Shown: piece after piece, positions 1 to 9,407 of the stretch
Layout of the letters: every line of letters begins with the position of its first letter
How positions within the stretch are numbered: position 1 is the first letter of the stretch
Source: an uncultured Paracoccaceae bacterium
Lineage (GTDB): Bacteria; Pseudomonadota; Alphaproteobacteria; Rhodobacterales; Rhodobacteraceae
DNA length: 64,000 bases
Assembly (NCBI GenBank): GCA_947487205.1
Contig: CANKVU010000011.1
Span: 78,493 to 142,492, forward strand
Direction of reading: 5' to 3'
Position numbers and translations under genes: made by a program
Notes under the pieces: model-generated
Database searches by the model: none
The model's input: only the letters and a program-made list of their open reading frames with translations
Told to the model about the DNA's origin: nothing

Positions 1-681
1 CTCCGCAATCTGCGCCTGGCTCGCCTCCGGCGTTTCCATCGCAATGAGCCCGATGGAATAGAGTCGCTCGATCTGGGTCAGATCCTTGCGGACGGCGTTT
101 TCATAGAACCGTTCGTGCAGATCTTCCAGCCTGGCCTTTTCCTCGTCCTCCGTGAAGGACAAGAAGCATAGAACCTCGATGCCGAGTTTCTGGCAGGCTG
201 CGAGGCGCCTACGACCCGATTGCAGGGCGAATTCCTGCCCGGTGATGTCACGGGGCGTGGCGGGATGCGGCCGCCAGCCGGTGTCGAGCGGACGGACCCG
301 GATCGGGACCCTTTGGCCCCTCTGCTGGATGTTCTTGACCAGCGACTGGAAGCTGTCGGCATCGTCGCCGTCGGGCCGCTCGACGATCCGGTCCGTGCCC
401 ACGTCATCCCGGATCTTCTCTGCCGGGATCTGGATTGGAATCTTGCCTTCAAGGATACCCTCGAGCTGAAGCTCGTTGGCCTTGATTGCCTCCTCCTCGA
501 TCTGTTCGAAACGCTCGCGCAGACCCTTGCGCCCCGCAATACTCCAAGCGCCGGTGACTTCGGGAGTGCTGCGCTCAGCCAGCTCAGTGTCCGCGCCGGC
601 CTCGTCGCCCTGGCTCGAACGGCCACGCTCCATCCCAGCTATGAATGCGGAGGCGCTGCGGGGTTTTCTGGCGGCGCTCAT
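1..681 (-). CDS. parB: ParB-like partition protein, 3' end beyond window
   Basis: The first 227 residues of a ParB/Spo0J-family protein are visible; the rest runs off the left edge. It starts with ATG at 681, overlapping the parA stop by 4 bp (ATGA), the usual arrangement of a parAB operon. Residues 80-170 hold the ParB/sulfiredoxin-like fold, with the GRRRLAA box at 156-162. It is followed by ENAVRKDLTQIE at 194-205 and the beginning of a helix-turn-helix region near 217. By family knowledge it binds centromere-like parS sites, uses CTP to spread, and stimulates the ParA ATPase so that plasmid copies are segregated. I could not identify its parS site. The family call is firm; the exact type of partition system is inferred. 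Confidence 0.9.
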   Translation of the reverse strand, partial: MSAARKPRSASAFIAGMERGRSSQGDEAGADTELAERSTPEVTGAWSIAGRKGLRERFEQIEEEAIKANELQLEGILEGKIPIQIPAEKIRDDVGTDRIVERPDGDDADSFQSLVKNIQQRGQRVPIRVRPLDTGWRPHPATPRDITGQEFALQSGRRRLAACQKLGIEVLCFLSFTEDEEKARLEDLHERFYENAVRKDLTQIERLYSIGLIAMETPEASQAQIAE

Positions 682-2105
682 GCTGCGATCTCCTTCTTGC
701 GCGGCGTCTTGAGGGTCACGTCGCGCCCGCCGGCCTGGCTCCATTTCGGGATCGAGCCGTCCGCATAGCGCTCGTCGATGAAGGCGTCCACGAAGCCGCG
801 GACCGGCAGGCCCGCAACGGCGCGGTGCAGAATGTGTTCGCTCACCGCATTCGCGTTCGCGATGACGTTCCGTATCCCCAATCTCTGTCCCTTCTCTGGC
901 ACGAACTCGTAGGCGGACTGGTATTTCTGGAATGCGTTCGCCGCGGCGTCCTGCGAGCGGTAGTAGATCGGCGAGATGAAGTCGGGATTGACCGAGTAGA
1001 GCTCCCCGATCGTGCGGATATCCACATCGTTCAGGGTATTCACCAGCGTCGGCAGCACCATCGACCCGCTATCGCGGAACTTGATCGGGTTCGGCAACTT
1101 GGAGGCGAAATAGAGATACTCGTCCAAGCTGCCGAGATATGTGTGCAGCGTGGAGAGGTCGAATCCCTTCATCGTCTGCGGCACGATCAGCGTGTCGGCA
1201 GCCATGACCGCGTTGACCTGCGCCAGACTGAGTGATGGGGCCGTGTCGATGACGATGATGTCGACGCATTCGGTCAGCGCGCGCTCGTAGGCGTGGTCGT
1301 CGAAGTTACCCTCCGAGTCAGTCAGGTCTTCAGGGGCCGTCCTGGGTTGGAACCCCTTGTCCCACTCAGTAATCGCATCCCGCAGCATCCGGAAGATCTG
1401 TTTGTCTTCCGGGTTCTCCGACTGCGTCATCATATAAAGCGCGATATCCGCCACCTGGATCGAGGCGCCGCCCGGGATCAGCCGGATACCGGGCCAGGGC
1501 GTGGGCTTCCAGAAGCTGTTCATCCGGAGGGTGTCGTGCTTCGTCCTGCGCCGCACCGTCCCGTCGCGCGGCAAGCCCATGAAATCGGTGAAGGTCTCCA
1601 CGTCGGGATCGATGACCTCGACCTTGTCGTTGACGAAATAAAGCGAGCAGGTTGACTGAGGATCAGCATCGATTACGCCCACCCTAAGTCCATAGTATAT
1701 CGCACAAAACTGGGCGAAATGGGCCGAGCTGGAACTCTTGCCCGTCCCGCCCTTGAGCGAATTAAAGGTAATGACGGGCAGGGGGTCGCCGGTCCGGCGC
1801 CAAGGCAGGGTAAGGGTCCTGCTGTTCGGGTTCGCTGCCGCCATTGCGCGGACCTTCATCACATCTGCCAGCGAAAGGGTCTTCTCCCGCCCGCGGACCT
1901 CTCCCTTGGGAGCATCGGGACGCTTCAGCAGCGTGTAGAGCCAGCTCCGATCGCAACCAAGGATCTCGGCGGCTTCCAGCATGGTGATGCGACGCAAGAT
2001 CCGGTTGCGCCTAGTTTGGTCGAGCCTGACCCTCGAGAACGCGTCGCTGACATAGTTCTGGGCCTGCTCCACGAAGTCGGGGATGCCCCCGAAGATGCCT
2101 GCCAT
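678..2105 (-). CDS. parA: ParA partition ATPase with N-terminal MerR-like helix
   Basis: This 475-aa protein partners ParB in plasmid segregation. Residues 43-62 look like a MerR-type helix-turn-helix (LEAAEILGCDRSWLYTLL), as in type Ia ParA proteins that repress their own operon. The deviant Walker A motif KGGTGKSS is at 118-125. It is followed by the VIDADPQ switch and IIVIDTAPSLS. A longer reading to 2171 is open, but I chose the ATG at 2105 because an AGGAGG ribosome site sits 5 bases upstream. The gene overlaps parB by 4 bp. Autorepression is inferred from the HTH; no operator was recognised in the upstream gap. Confidence 0.93.
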   Translation of the reverse strand: MAGIFGGIPDFVEQAQNYVSDAFSRVRLDQTRRNRILRRITMLEAAEILGCDRSWLYTLLKRPDAPKGEVRGREKTLSLADVMKVRAMAAANPNSRTLTLPWRRTGDPLPVITFNSLKGGTGKSSSSAHFAQFCAIYYGLRVGVIDADPQSTCSLYFVNDKVEVIDPDVETFTDFMGLPRDGTVRRRTKHDTLRMNSFWKPTPWPGIRLIPGGASIQVADIALYMMTQSENPEDKQIFRMLRDAITEWDKGFQPRTAPEDLTDSEGNFDDHAYERALTECVDIIVIDTAPSLSLAQVNAVMAADTLIVPQTMKGFDLSTLHTYLGSLDEYLYFASKLPNPIKFRDSGSMVLPTLVNTLNDVDIRTIGELYSVNPDFISPIYYRSQDAAANAFQKYQSAYEFVPEKGQRLGIRNVIANANAVSEHILHRAVAGLPVRGFVDAFIDERYADGSIPKWSQAGGRDVTLKTPRKKEIAA

Positions 2106-2417
2106 ACTCGCCTCCTGGTGCCGGCCCTTTGCGAACCTGTTCACTGTGCTCCTTAGCCGAGCATTGCCCAACTTGGGGAGCCGATCAACACGTTTTGCAA
2201 GTTCGGGGCTTATTCGCGTCGACTAACGCCACGTCCCGTGACATCGATAGCGCACCATGCAGCACGTTTCGCCCGGTTCGGCCTCCATAATTGCTTGAAC
2301 GGGCCCGCGCCGGTCCACCGGTTCGCGATCGGCAGGCCCATCCCTGAGGCGCATTCCTCGGTGACAGATCGAAACAGCTTTTTCGTTCTGCCAATCGCGA
2401 ACAAGTAACTGGGAATA

Positions 2418-3465
2418 CAAAAAAACCGATGACCAGGTACTAGCTGGGGTTGCCCGTGTCAGCGGCGCCAAGCGAAGACAGATGGACTACCGGGCCGTTC
2501 CGGGGGGCATAATCGCGCATGAAGGTATAGAACTGTCCGGCGGCGACCCCGGGACGGCTCGCGCCATCCTCCTAGGTCGCGGCGGTCGTATCGTTGTTGG
2601 TGCAGTATTCGATGATGGACCCGGGAGTGGCCGCGCGCTCTGCCCGGCCGGCTACAACCAGGTCTAAAATGGCCCAGCTCTGTCCGTTGCGAGGCAGCGT
2701 AATGCCGGCAACATCGGTGACCCGGGCGCCGCCCGCGAAGAAATGCGCATAGTGGCCCGGCTAATCGTGGATCGGGGTCGTGAAGGCGCCGAGGTGATCG
2801 ATCGCGACGACGAGGTCCCTGCCGCCAGATCCAGAGTTAAGATCACAGCTGATCGGCGCGGCGCCCGAGTAACCATGATCGCTTGCCGCCTCGGCCTGGA
2901 AGCTGAGGCGGGGATGCGAGCGACCACGATATCGAACAGCTACGTGAGGGTTGTCTCTTCTCCGTCCGTAACTGCTATCTGGAGCCCGGGCCAAATCCCA
3001 GAGGTGATGGACGGTCCAGTTACCGCGGCTGTTTCGGCGTTGAGGCACTCCAGGGCAACCCAGTCCGGCCAGGCCGCCCTGCCTTCAAGACTGGAGCTAG
3101 TCTCCATCGGGATCGTTGATATCGATCGGGATGCCCAAGGGCTACGATACAGCCTAGAGCGTTCGAGTGTCTGGCGCGCGGATGAGCTGGATCGGAGCAT
3201 CGCCCCCGTCGGAGCCGACGAGCCGGTCCGCCATGGCCTGGTTCACCCCGCCGCACGAAGCCGAGAAGGACTCGGAGGCCTTGCTGCGGAGGCCGCCGCC
3301 GCTGGCGATCGACACGACGGCGATGACCCACCAAAAGACCGTATCCGGCCAGGGCGGCTCCGCGACAGCCGTGAAGCGAAACGGGGTCTGAGTTGCGCAT
3401 GCGCCGGTGCTCCTTCGTTGAAAGATACCCCCGGAACGCCAACGCCTGGCGAGGGCCACGTTCAT
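2418..3465 (-). pseudogene. Decayed unknown gene
   Basis: No intact gene spans 2172-3598, but the minus strand reads like an eroded protein gene. From 2760 to 2580 one frame reads through GGARVTDVAGITLPRNGQSW and IIEYCTNNDTT. After an in-frame stop it continues with GQFYTFMRDYAPRNGPVVHL and ends near 2440. Upstream, the same frame gives GRDLVVAIDHLGAFTTPIHD and then a stop at 2761. Further upstream, two other frames carry protein-like stretches (LEGRAAWPDWVALECLNAET, and SKASESFSASCGGVNQAMAD). This implies at least two stops and one or two frameshifts. I do not recognise the family, and the limits are approximate. The rest of the gap upstream of parA (2106-2417) shows nothing I can name. Confidence 0.35.
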
Positions 3466-3598
3466 GCTCAGGAACTACGCTCCACGGGTACTAAGCCCTA
3501 ACCCCAGCTCGACGGTCTAGCCTGCCTCATGCCGCCCGGCGAAGGAGCTTTTTCGAGGCCATGCCACCGCCGGGCTGGAATCCTCAAACGGGCCTCGC

Positions 3599-4729
3599 TC
3601 ACTTCGCGGCCTTCGGGCGCTCAGGGATCGCCGCCCGCTGTCCGCGCACCCCCGCCCCGGTCTGCTTGCTAAGGTGCAACCTCGCGAGCCAGACCCGGTT
3701 CTGGAGCCGGCCCGCTTCCTGCCGATCTTCCAGCGGCGGAAGGCTGCCTTCCGCCGCAGTCCGGCAGCATTCAACGATCTGCTGTGGCGTGGAAAGGCGT
3801 CGCCAATGTGGCTCCCAGGCAGCGTCGAGCGCCGCCACTGAGGCATCGACGGCGCCCGGCGACTTGGCCACGCCGGCCAGCGCATCTGCGGCCAGCGCAA
3901 TCTCTTTGCTATCAGCGTCCAGTCGGCGACGAGCCACGAAAGCCTCAAGCGCGTCGCGGCATCGGCTGCGCGCCTCGCTTGTGGAGAACAGGTCGATCCG
4001 AGCCCGGGCTGCCTCGGCAGCATCGATGACCTTGCGCAGCAGGGCGGGATCAGGATTGCCATAGACTGCGTCGAGTGGATCTCGATCGCAGGGCCGGAAC
4101 CTTCGCCAAGCGGCTTCGTCCTCATTGCTCAAAACTACTTCCCGAGTCTGGGTTTTATGAATCTGGTTTATTGGACCCTCCGGGTCCATGCGGTCAGCCT
4201 GCTGAACACGGCGTTCAAGGTTTTGAGCCGAGAATGTGGCGCTTCGGGAGGAGGAAGTCCCGTCGGTCGCCGTGCGCGCGATGGCGTCCCCGGGATCGAC
4301 CTGGGAGGCGGGCTTCGGTTCGGGGCTGCGATCCGCCTCGTCGGGCACGCTGCGCGCCTCGTCGTTGCAGACCTTTTGGGCGTGTCGCAGCGAGGCCCAA
4401 TGCGCCAGGAGGTCGCGCCAGCCAACGAGTGTGATCAGGAGGCGATAGTTGAAGCCGTTGCCATAGCGCTGCTTCTTGCAGTCGATCAGCCCAGCCTCCC
4501 GCAGCTCGCGGACATAGCCCGAGATCGAGCCCTTGCAGCGCTGCACGATCTCGCTGAGCTGCTCGTAGGAGCACCAGCTTCGCCCGCCCTCATCGGCATG
4601 CGCGCAGAAGGCAACGAGCAGCATCTTCGCCTGGGGGGAGATGGGGAGGTAGATCCAAGCGTCGGGAACGCGCACGAATCCACCTTTCATCCGGTTGGGG
4701 ATGGTGGTCATGAGGCAAGCCGTCTCCAT
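3599..4729 (-). CDS. Winged-helix DNA-binding protein of the replication module
   Basis: This is a 376-aa protein. Residues 20-100 look like a winged helix (SPQAKMLLVAFCAHADEGGR, then YEQLSEIVQRCKGSISGYVR and a wing-like YGNGFNYR). That is typical of plasmid replication or transcription-regulator proteins that sit beside repA. The remaining two thirds is charged, Ala/Arg-rich and unrecognised. Starts at 4729, 4711 and 4690 are all possible; none has a clear ribosome site, so the N-terminus is uncertain. It lies 153 bp downstream of repA on the same strand and may be co-expressed with it. A role in replication control is inferred from position and fold only. Confidence 0.7.
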   Translation of the reverse strand: METACLMTTIPNRMKGGFVRVPDAWIYLPISPQAKMLLVAFCAHADEGGRSWCSYEQLSEIVQRCKGSISGYVRELREAGLIDCKKQRYGNGFNYRLLITLVGWRDLLAHWASLRHAQKVCNDEARSVPDEADRSPEPKPASQVDPGDAIARTATDGTSSSRSATFSAQNLERRVQQADRMDPEGPINQIHKTQTREVVLSNEDEAAWRRFRPCDRDPLDAVYGNPDPALLRKVIDAAEAARARIDLFSTSEARSRCRDALEAFVARRRLDADSKEIALAADALAGVAKSPGAVDASVAALDAAWEPHWRRLSTPQQIVECCRTAAEGSLPPLEDRQEAGRLQNRVWLARLHLSKQTGAGVRGQRAAIPERPKAAK

Positions 4730-4835
4730 CGGTTCAAAAACCGTTGCGGGTTGCCACCAGGTTCGTTAGGCTAAACATGTTGGAGCCGGATCTGGCTGCG
4801 GGCCTGTCGCCTGATGGTATTCATGGTTCGGTAAG

Positions 4836-4876
4836 GAAGCCTCGATCAGTTGGCGCTGATCGGGGCTTCGTTTTTT
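4836..4876 (+). terminator. Strong intrinsic terminator read on the plus strand
   Basis: A 14-bp stem (GAAGCCTCGATCAG against CTGATCGGGGCTTC, one wobble pair) with a 6-base loop is followed by TTTTTT at 4871-4876. The T-run is placed for plus-strand transcription, yet both neighbouring genes are on the minus strand. On the minus strand the same hairpin directly follows the repA stop but lacks a U-tail. Confidence 0.7.
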
Positions 4877-4882
4877 CTCGGA

Positions 4883-5950
4883 CTAAGGCATGTCGGCCTC
4901 CTGATCCTCGAAGAGGGGAAGGATCTCATCGCCCTCGTGCAGAAGGTTTGCGAGGGCCTGTCCGGGCGCCAGCCGTACGGTCGGCAAGCCATCCTGCCGG
5001 TCCTCCGGCAGGAGACAATCGATCGAGGGCAGGCTGCCGGGTCCCTTGGAGACGCGCAGGTAGACGTTCTCGAGCCGCGTCTGGCCATCGAGGGGATGGA
5101 AGCCGTCGGCGGCGCGCTTGCAAAGCTCCAAGGATACCAGACGGGACATGTCGGGACTGGCGGAGATCGCGGACATCGCGTTCTTTAGTGTCCTGGACTT
5201 GAACGAGCGCAGGTGGGCGCTGATCGGCACGCGGCGCCTGAGATCGTCGATCTGCATGTAGACGTCTTCACCCCGCGCATAGACAAGCTTGGCCAGGCAG
5301 ATGTCGAAGATCCGCGAGATAGACGCGCCGGAGGAGGTGATCGCGCTGAACTGCTGATGGGTCATATCGAACCCTTCGTTCCGCGTGATCCAACTGAACG
5401 CATCCTCGCTGAGCGAGATCTTCAGGCGAACGAGTTCCTTGCCGCGCCCGGTCTGGCGCAGTTCCTCTTCGAAGGCGTCGATCCAGCGGAAATGCCGGCG
5501 CCGGGAAGTTTGCGCATTGACTGCTCGCTCCGCGATGATCCGTGCTGACAGGAGGCGGTTCAGCCGTTCATTGAGGCGACGATAGTCCGCCCCGCCCGCA
5601 TGGGTTCCGCTGCCGTTGAGAAGGTCGAGGAGCTCCTGGCGATGAACGAGGATGTGGCGCGTCGGTCTGCCGCCCGACCGGATTACGTCGCGCACATGCG
5701 CGGCCAGCAGGTTAAGGATCTTGCGATCGAGCGCCGTGGGGAGGCGGAACTCCCCATCGCCCGATTGCATGGTGAGGATGCAGCCGTCGACCTCGGTCTG
5801 AAAAGATGTGGCCTCCGCCTGCTCCGTGAACATCGGAAGCAGCATCGTGTTGAGGTCATTGCGCACGCCGCCAATCGCGCGACGCTCTCCGCGGGAGCCT
5901 GCCTGTTCCGGTCTGCTCTGCTCTCCTGGAGACGGTTTTCTCTCCGTCAT
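4883..5950 (-). CDS. repA: RepA-like plasmid replication initiator
   Basis: This is a 355-aa protein resembling the replication initiator protein A (RPA) family of alphaproteobacterial plasmids. The diagnostic-looking segments are FRLPTALDRKILNLLAAHVR near residue 70, the long basic/helical middle with SRRRHFRWIDAFEEELRQ near 148, and FDICLAKLVYARGEDVYMQI near 217. By family knowledge it binds iterons at the origin and helps open DNA for the host replication machinery. The start at 5950 leaves a 240-760 bp upstream region that contains the iteron array, the expected layout. The ribosome site is not striking. Identification rests on family resemblance plus iterons and adjacent parAB; the exact Rep class cannot be fixed by eye. 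Confidence 0.78.
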   Translation of the reverse strand: MTERKPSPGEQSRPEQAGSRGERRAIGGVRNDLNTMLLPMFTEQAEATSFQTEVDGCILTMQSGDGEFRLPTALDRKILNLLAAHVRDVIRSGGRPTRHILVHRQELLDLLNGSGTHAGGADYRRLNERLNRLLSARIIAERAVNAQTSRRRHFRWIDAFEEELRQTGRGKELVRLKISLSEDAFSWITRNEGFDMTHQQFSAITSSGASISRIFDICLAKLVYARGEDVYMQIDDLRRRVPISAHLRSFKSRTLKNAMSAISASPDMSRLVSLELCKRAADGFHPLDGQTRLENVYLRVSKGPGSLPSIDCLLPEDRQDGLPTVRLAPGQALANLLHEGDEILPLFEDQEADMP

Positions 5951-6191
5951 CGCTCCTGCCTGTTCCGACTGCTTTTATGTCTCGTTGCCATCAAGCAAAG
6001 CCGAACAGGGGCTTATCACGCAACAAGAAATAGGCACTTGCCCGCAAAACCGGTTGTCTTGGTCTATGTGAAGCGAAGTACTGCCCACAGCCGGTCGATC
6101 CGATAGCCTTGCAAATCAGGGGAATTCGGTCAGAGGCCGGCCAGGCCGCCGCGTGCTATTCAACACGTTGGACGATGGGTTTTGGAAAGCA

Positions 6192-6708
6192 TGTCGTGCG
6201 GGCATTGCGCGACGTCTTGCGGAACTTTCCCGATCGCCCGCCGCGAATCTGTGCGCCCCTCCAGAATCGCAGAATCGGGAACAGTGTCACGCGATGCGGG
6301 CAGAGCGCGACATTCATGCGCGGGTATAGCCTGTTCCGGCACTGTCGCGAAATGCGGGCATGGCGCGACAGGATATCCGGATTCCAGTGTCTATGACGCG
6401 AGGCGGGCAACGCGCGACAGTGGAAATCACATCTTGGGCGATGTCGCAGGATGCGGGCAGAGCGCGACGGTTCGTGTCGCGGGATGCGGGCATCGCGCGA
6501 CACTGGTCCAGCCGGAATCGTGGGTTGCGGGCGCGGCCCGACAGCCGGGCGGGCAATATGAGGAGCGTCGCAGGATGCGGGCACGGCGCGACAATGGGGC
6601 GGGACGCGCAACAAGACGCGGGCGCGTCGCGACACCGCTTCGTGTCAAGGGATACGGACGCTGCGGGCGATCGCGTCAGGCGTCGCGGTATGCGGGCACA
6701 GCGCGACG
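6192..6708. repeat. Iteron array, probable plasmid origin (oriV)
   Basis: About ten copies of a 28-bp unit lie in the same orientation. The consensus is roughly TGTCGC, then GGGATGCGGGCA, then a short variable spot and GCGCGACA. The ends of each unit (TGTCGC and GCGACA) are inverted. Clear copies start at 6285, 6343, 6392, 6442, 6475, 6566 and 6681; a shorter one is at 6192, and weaker ones are near 6516, 6607 and 6643. Start-to-start spacing is 33-58 bp. The array sits upstream of repA, so it is most simply read as the initiator binding sites of the origin. No convincing DnaA box or AT-rich melting region was seen. Confidence 0.85.
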
Positions 6709-6741
6709 TTTGGCATCGCGGACCGTTGCACCGAGTTCGTC

Positions 6742-7000
6742 TTTTGGCCCCACCTACAGGTCGAGGTCGGCACGCAAACCTGGTTTTGCGACGCATCCGC
6801 TCCTTGGCAGAAAGGCACCGTCGAGAACACCACCCGGCGCGCCCGAAGGTGGTTGCCATGCTAGGTCGATCCGACGACGGTCCCAGATCATGAATTGAAG
6901 ATGATCTGCGACCGTCTCAACGCGCCACCCCGAAAGTGCCTCGGGTTGAAGACGCCCGCAGAAGTCGCGTTTCACGTAGCGGTCACACGGGTGGATTCGA
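6742..7000 (+). pseudogene. IS30-family transposase C-terminal remnant
   Basis: The plus strand reads VEVGTQTWFCDASAPWQKGT and VENTTRRARRWLP. An in-frame stop (TAG) follows, then VPDHELKMICDRLNAPPRKC and LGLKTPAEV. This is the conserved C-terminal part of IS30-family DDE transposases, including the region around the catalytic Glu in GTVENT. Everything upstream of about 6740 is missing and is replaced by iteron sequence. The piece is therefore a scar of an insertion that once abutted the origin. No terminal inverted repeats were found. The stretch 7001-7078 holds nothing recognisable. Confidence 0.85.
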
Positions 7001-7078
7001 TCGCCGAAGCCTTCCTGGACCAGCTTTTAGCTTGCTCGTCCCCCGAAACCCCGCCGTCGTACCACACGTGGTGGGAGT

Positions 7079-9397
7079 TCAGTCGTCTGTCCCCGATCTC
7101 GGCGCGCATGATCCGGAAACCTGCGCCCGGGCCTTCGCGAGTGCGGACAAATCCGCAGGGCCGGCGGACAAATTTGTCCGGAAGGGTAGGGGGCTCGTCG
7201 GGGAGCCATGGTTGCGCGGCTGATCTCCGTCTCGATCAGCCTTCGCAGCCGCCCCCTTGGCCTCGGGGGAAATCCGTCTCTCGGCCAACTGGGCCAGGAT
7301 CTCTTCGTGCAAGTGGCTTTGCGCCACGGTGACGTGGCGGAGCTGCTTCTGGTAGGTCCGGTCCCTCTCAGCCGGCAGTTCCTCGGGGTCCGTCTTGTCC
7401 AGCGGGCGTTCCGATCCATGCTGGTCGTGTCGCCCCACTGGCTCGTCGGCCTCGGGCGGGGCGCGGTCCGCGGTACTCGGCGACGGGTCGTGATCGGTTG
7501 CGGCGGACGTTTCAGGAGGGGCCTTGGTGACAGTTGACCCGTCCGTCTCGGCTTCCCCACGGACGTCGGCCGAGCTTGGAGTCGCGTCGACATCATGGGT
7601 CTCACTTGCCGGCACGCGCGCCTCGGCCGGCTCAGGCTTCGCCGGTACGCCGGGCACCGGGGGATCGCCCGCCTGCTGGCTGTAGATCCGCCTGAGCACC
7701 CGGTCCTCGAAATAGGTGACGCGATGCGCCAGCACGGGATTGCTGTTCTCGATAAGCGCGATGATCCGCCGGTTCCCGATCATGCGCACCTGTTCCGGCC
7801 GCATGAGGTCGAACCCTTCCTCCTTCTCGCTGTACGAGCTGGTCAGCTCGTTCGAGGACCATTGCGTCGAACGAGAGGCTCGGGTGAACTTTCCGATCGA
7901 AGCCGAGATATACTCGGGCGTCTCCTTGTCGGAGGGCGACATGAAGATCTGGATGCCGCAGAGCCCCAGGAGTTCGTCGGCACCGTCCCGGCCATAGATC
8001 TTCCGGACCGAGGCAATTGACTGGATGACGATCATCACACGCCCGCCGAACCCACGGAGCGTCGTCAGGGCGCGGATCAGGATGTCGAGCCTTCCAAGAG
8101 ATACGAACTCGTCCATGAGGAACAGGACCGGGAAGGGCTCGGTCGTCTCCTTCGGCTTGGATTTGCGGGGCCAGCGCAGCCGGTCTCGCATCCCCGACCT
8201 GGCTCGTTTGACAGGCTCGCGCTGTTGCAGGACGCCGATCGCCTGCTGGAACAGGACGCGCACCAAGGGTGCGAGAGGCTCGAGGTCGTTGGGCGAGACG
8301 GTGACGTAGACGGAAGTCCCGCGCCGTCGCATCTCTTCCACGCGGAAATCCGTCGCGGCGGTCGCGACGCGAACGGTCGGATCGGCCCAGAGCCCCAAGC
8401 CTCCCTCGAAGAGCACCGACATGTAGGATGACAGGACCTTGGCCTCGTAGCCGGCATATTGCCGGAGCAGGCCTGCGGCGTCAGCCATTCCGGCCTCCCG
8501 CGCCTCTTCCGCCATCATCGCGAGCGCCTTGAAGCTTCCGCCCTCGCGCGTGAGCGCGTCGTAGATGGCCGCGATTGCCGGCGTTTCCCGGTGGACCATC
8601 ACGAGGGCTGTGGCCGCGAAGATATCGCGCGCGCCGCCAAGGAAGTTCTGTCCGTTGCCCCCGATCGTGATCAGGCTCGCGGCGACCCGCTTCGCTTCCT
8701 TCAGGCGTTCCTGCGGCGGCGCTTCGGCAACGTAGTCGAGCGGGTTGTAGCGATGAGTCCGCCCGTCGGCGGCATAGGGATCGAAGCGATAGACCACATC
8801 GCCCATGGCGCGGCGCCTGCGGGCGGTCTTCGCGAAGTTCTCGCCCTTCGGATCGAGGACGATCACCGATCCCCAATAGGTCAGCAGCGTCGGGATGACG
8901 ATGCCGACCCCCTTGCCGGCCCCGGAGGGCCCGTTCACGAGGCAATGGGGAATGGCATCCCGGGCGTCAGGAGTATTCTGGGAGGTCAGAAAGGGCTTTC
9001 GGCTGCGCGGCCCGCCGAGCTTGCCGAGGATCGGTCCGACCAGGCCGCCTTTGCCGGCACGGATCCGGACCGTCATGCCCTGACGCGCCAGTTCGCCGGG
9101 CCGCGCCCATCTGGCGGAGCCGTGGCTGGTCAAAACCTTCCGGAATCCGAGAACCGGAGCGGCCACGGTCAGGATCGCCGCGACCCCGCTGCCCAGGATC
9201 ACCGCCGTCCGAAACGGTTCCCCGAGGGCACCAATCTCATCCGGTGCGAAGGCGAGGATCGTGCCGAAGCCGATTGCCGACACGTCACCGCCCACGACCC
9301 AGGTGGCGTAGGCGCCGGCGACAAGGATCCCTAGCAGCACGCCAAGGACGAGCCCGCACAGCGCCAGCGTGGCGAGATCACGCAGATTCATTGCCAT
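7079..9397 (-). CDS. traG: Type IV coupling protein, TraG/VirD4 family
   Basis: This 772-aa ATPase couples the relaxosome to a conjugation channel at the inner membrane. Two N-terminal membrane segments lie near residues 10-35 and 63-85. Walker A is GPSGAGKGV at 156-164, followed by VIVLDPKGENF at 178-188. Walker B is LFLMDEF around 425-431, followed by the family signature RALTTLRGFGGRVMIVIQS. The last 170 or so residues are acidic, Pro/Glu-rich and apparently disordered, which is longer than many relatives. The ATG at 9397 was chosen over a longer open frame because AGAGGGA lies just upstream and it starts directly at the membrane segment. It begins 10 bp after the relaxase stop, in one operon with mobC and the relaxase. 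Confidence 0.93.
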   Translation of the reverse strand: MAMNLRDLATLALCGLVLGVLLGILVAGAYATWVVGGDVSAIGFGTILAFAPDEIGALGEPFRTAVILGSGVAAILTVAAPVLGFRKVLTSHGSARWARPGELARQGMTVRIRAGKGGLVGPILGKLGGPRSRKPFLTSQNTPDARDAIPHCLVNGPSGAGKGVGIVIPTLLTYWGSVIVLDPKGENFAKTARRRRAMGDVVYRFDPYAADGRTHRYNPLDYVAEAPPQERLKEAKRVAASLITIGGNGQNFLGGARDIFAATALVMVHRETPAIAAIYDALTREGGSFKALAMMAEEAREAGMADAAGLLRQYAGYEAKVLSSYMSVLFEGGLGLWADPTVRVATAATDFRVEEMRRRGTSVYVTVSPNDLEPLAPLVRVLFQQAIGVLQQREPVKRARSGMRDRLRWPRKSKPKETTEPFPVLFLMDEFVSLGRLDILIRALTTLRGFGGRVMIVIQSIASVRKIYGRDGADELLGLCGIQIFMSPSDKETPEYISASIGKFTRASRSTQWSSNELTSSYSEKEEGFDLMRPEQVRMIGNRRIIALIENSNPVLAHRVTYFEDRVLRRIYSQQAGDPPVPGVPAKPEPAEARVPASETHDVDATPSSADVRGEAETDGSTVTKAPPETSAATDHDPSPSTADRAPPEADEPVGRHDQHGSERPLDKTDPEELPAERDRTYQKQLRHVTVAQSHLHEEILAQLAERRISPEAKGAAAKADRDGDQPRNHGSPTSPLPFRTNLSAGPADLSALAKARAQVSGSCAPRSGTDD

Positions 9398-9407
9398 GTC
9401 TGTCCCT

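Noticed and set aside
2743..3501. 252-codon plus-strand reading
   Set aside because: Unnatural composition; the minus strand carries the residual protein-like segments.
6192..6708. CRISPR-like array
   Set aside because: Repeats are imperfect and closely spaced with 5-30 bp irregular gaps, not unique spacers of constant length; no cas genes; position beside repA fits iterons.
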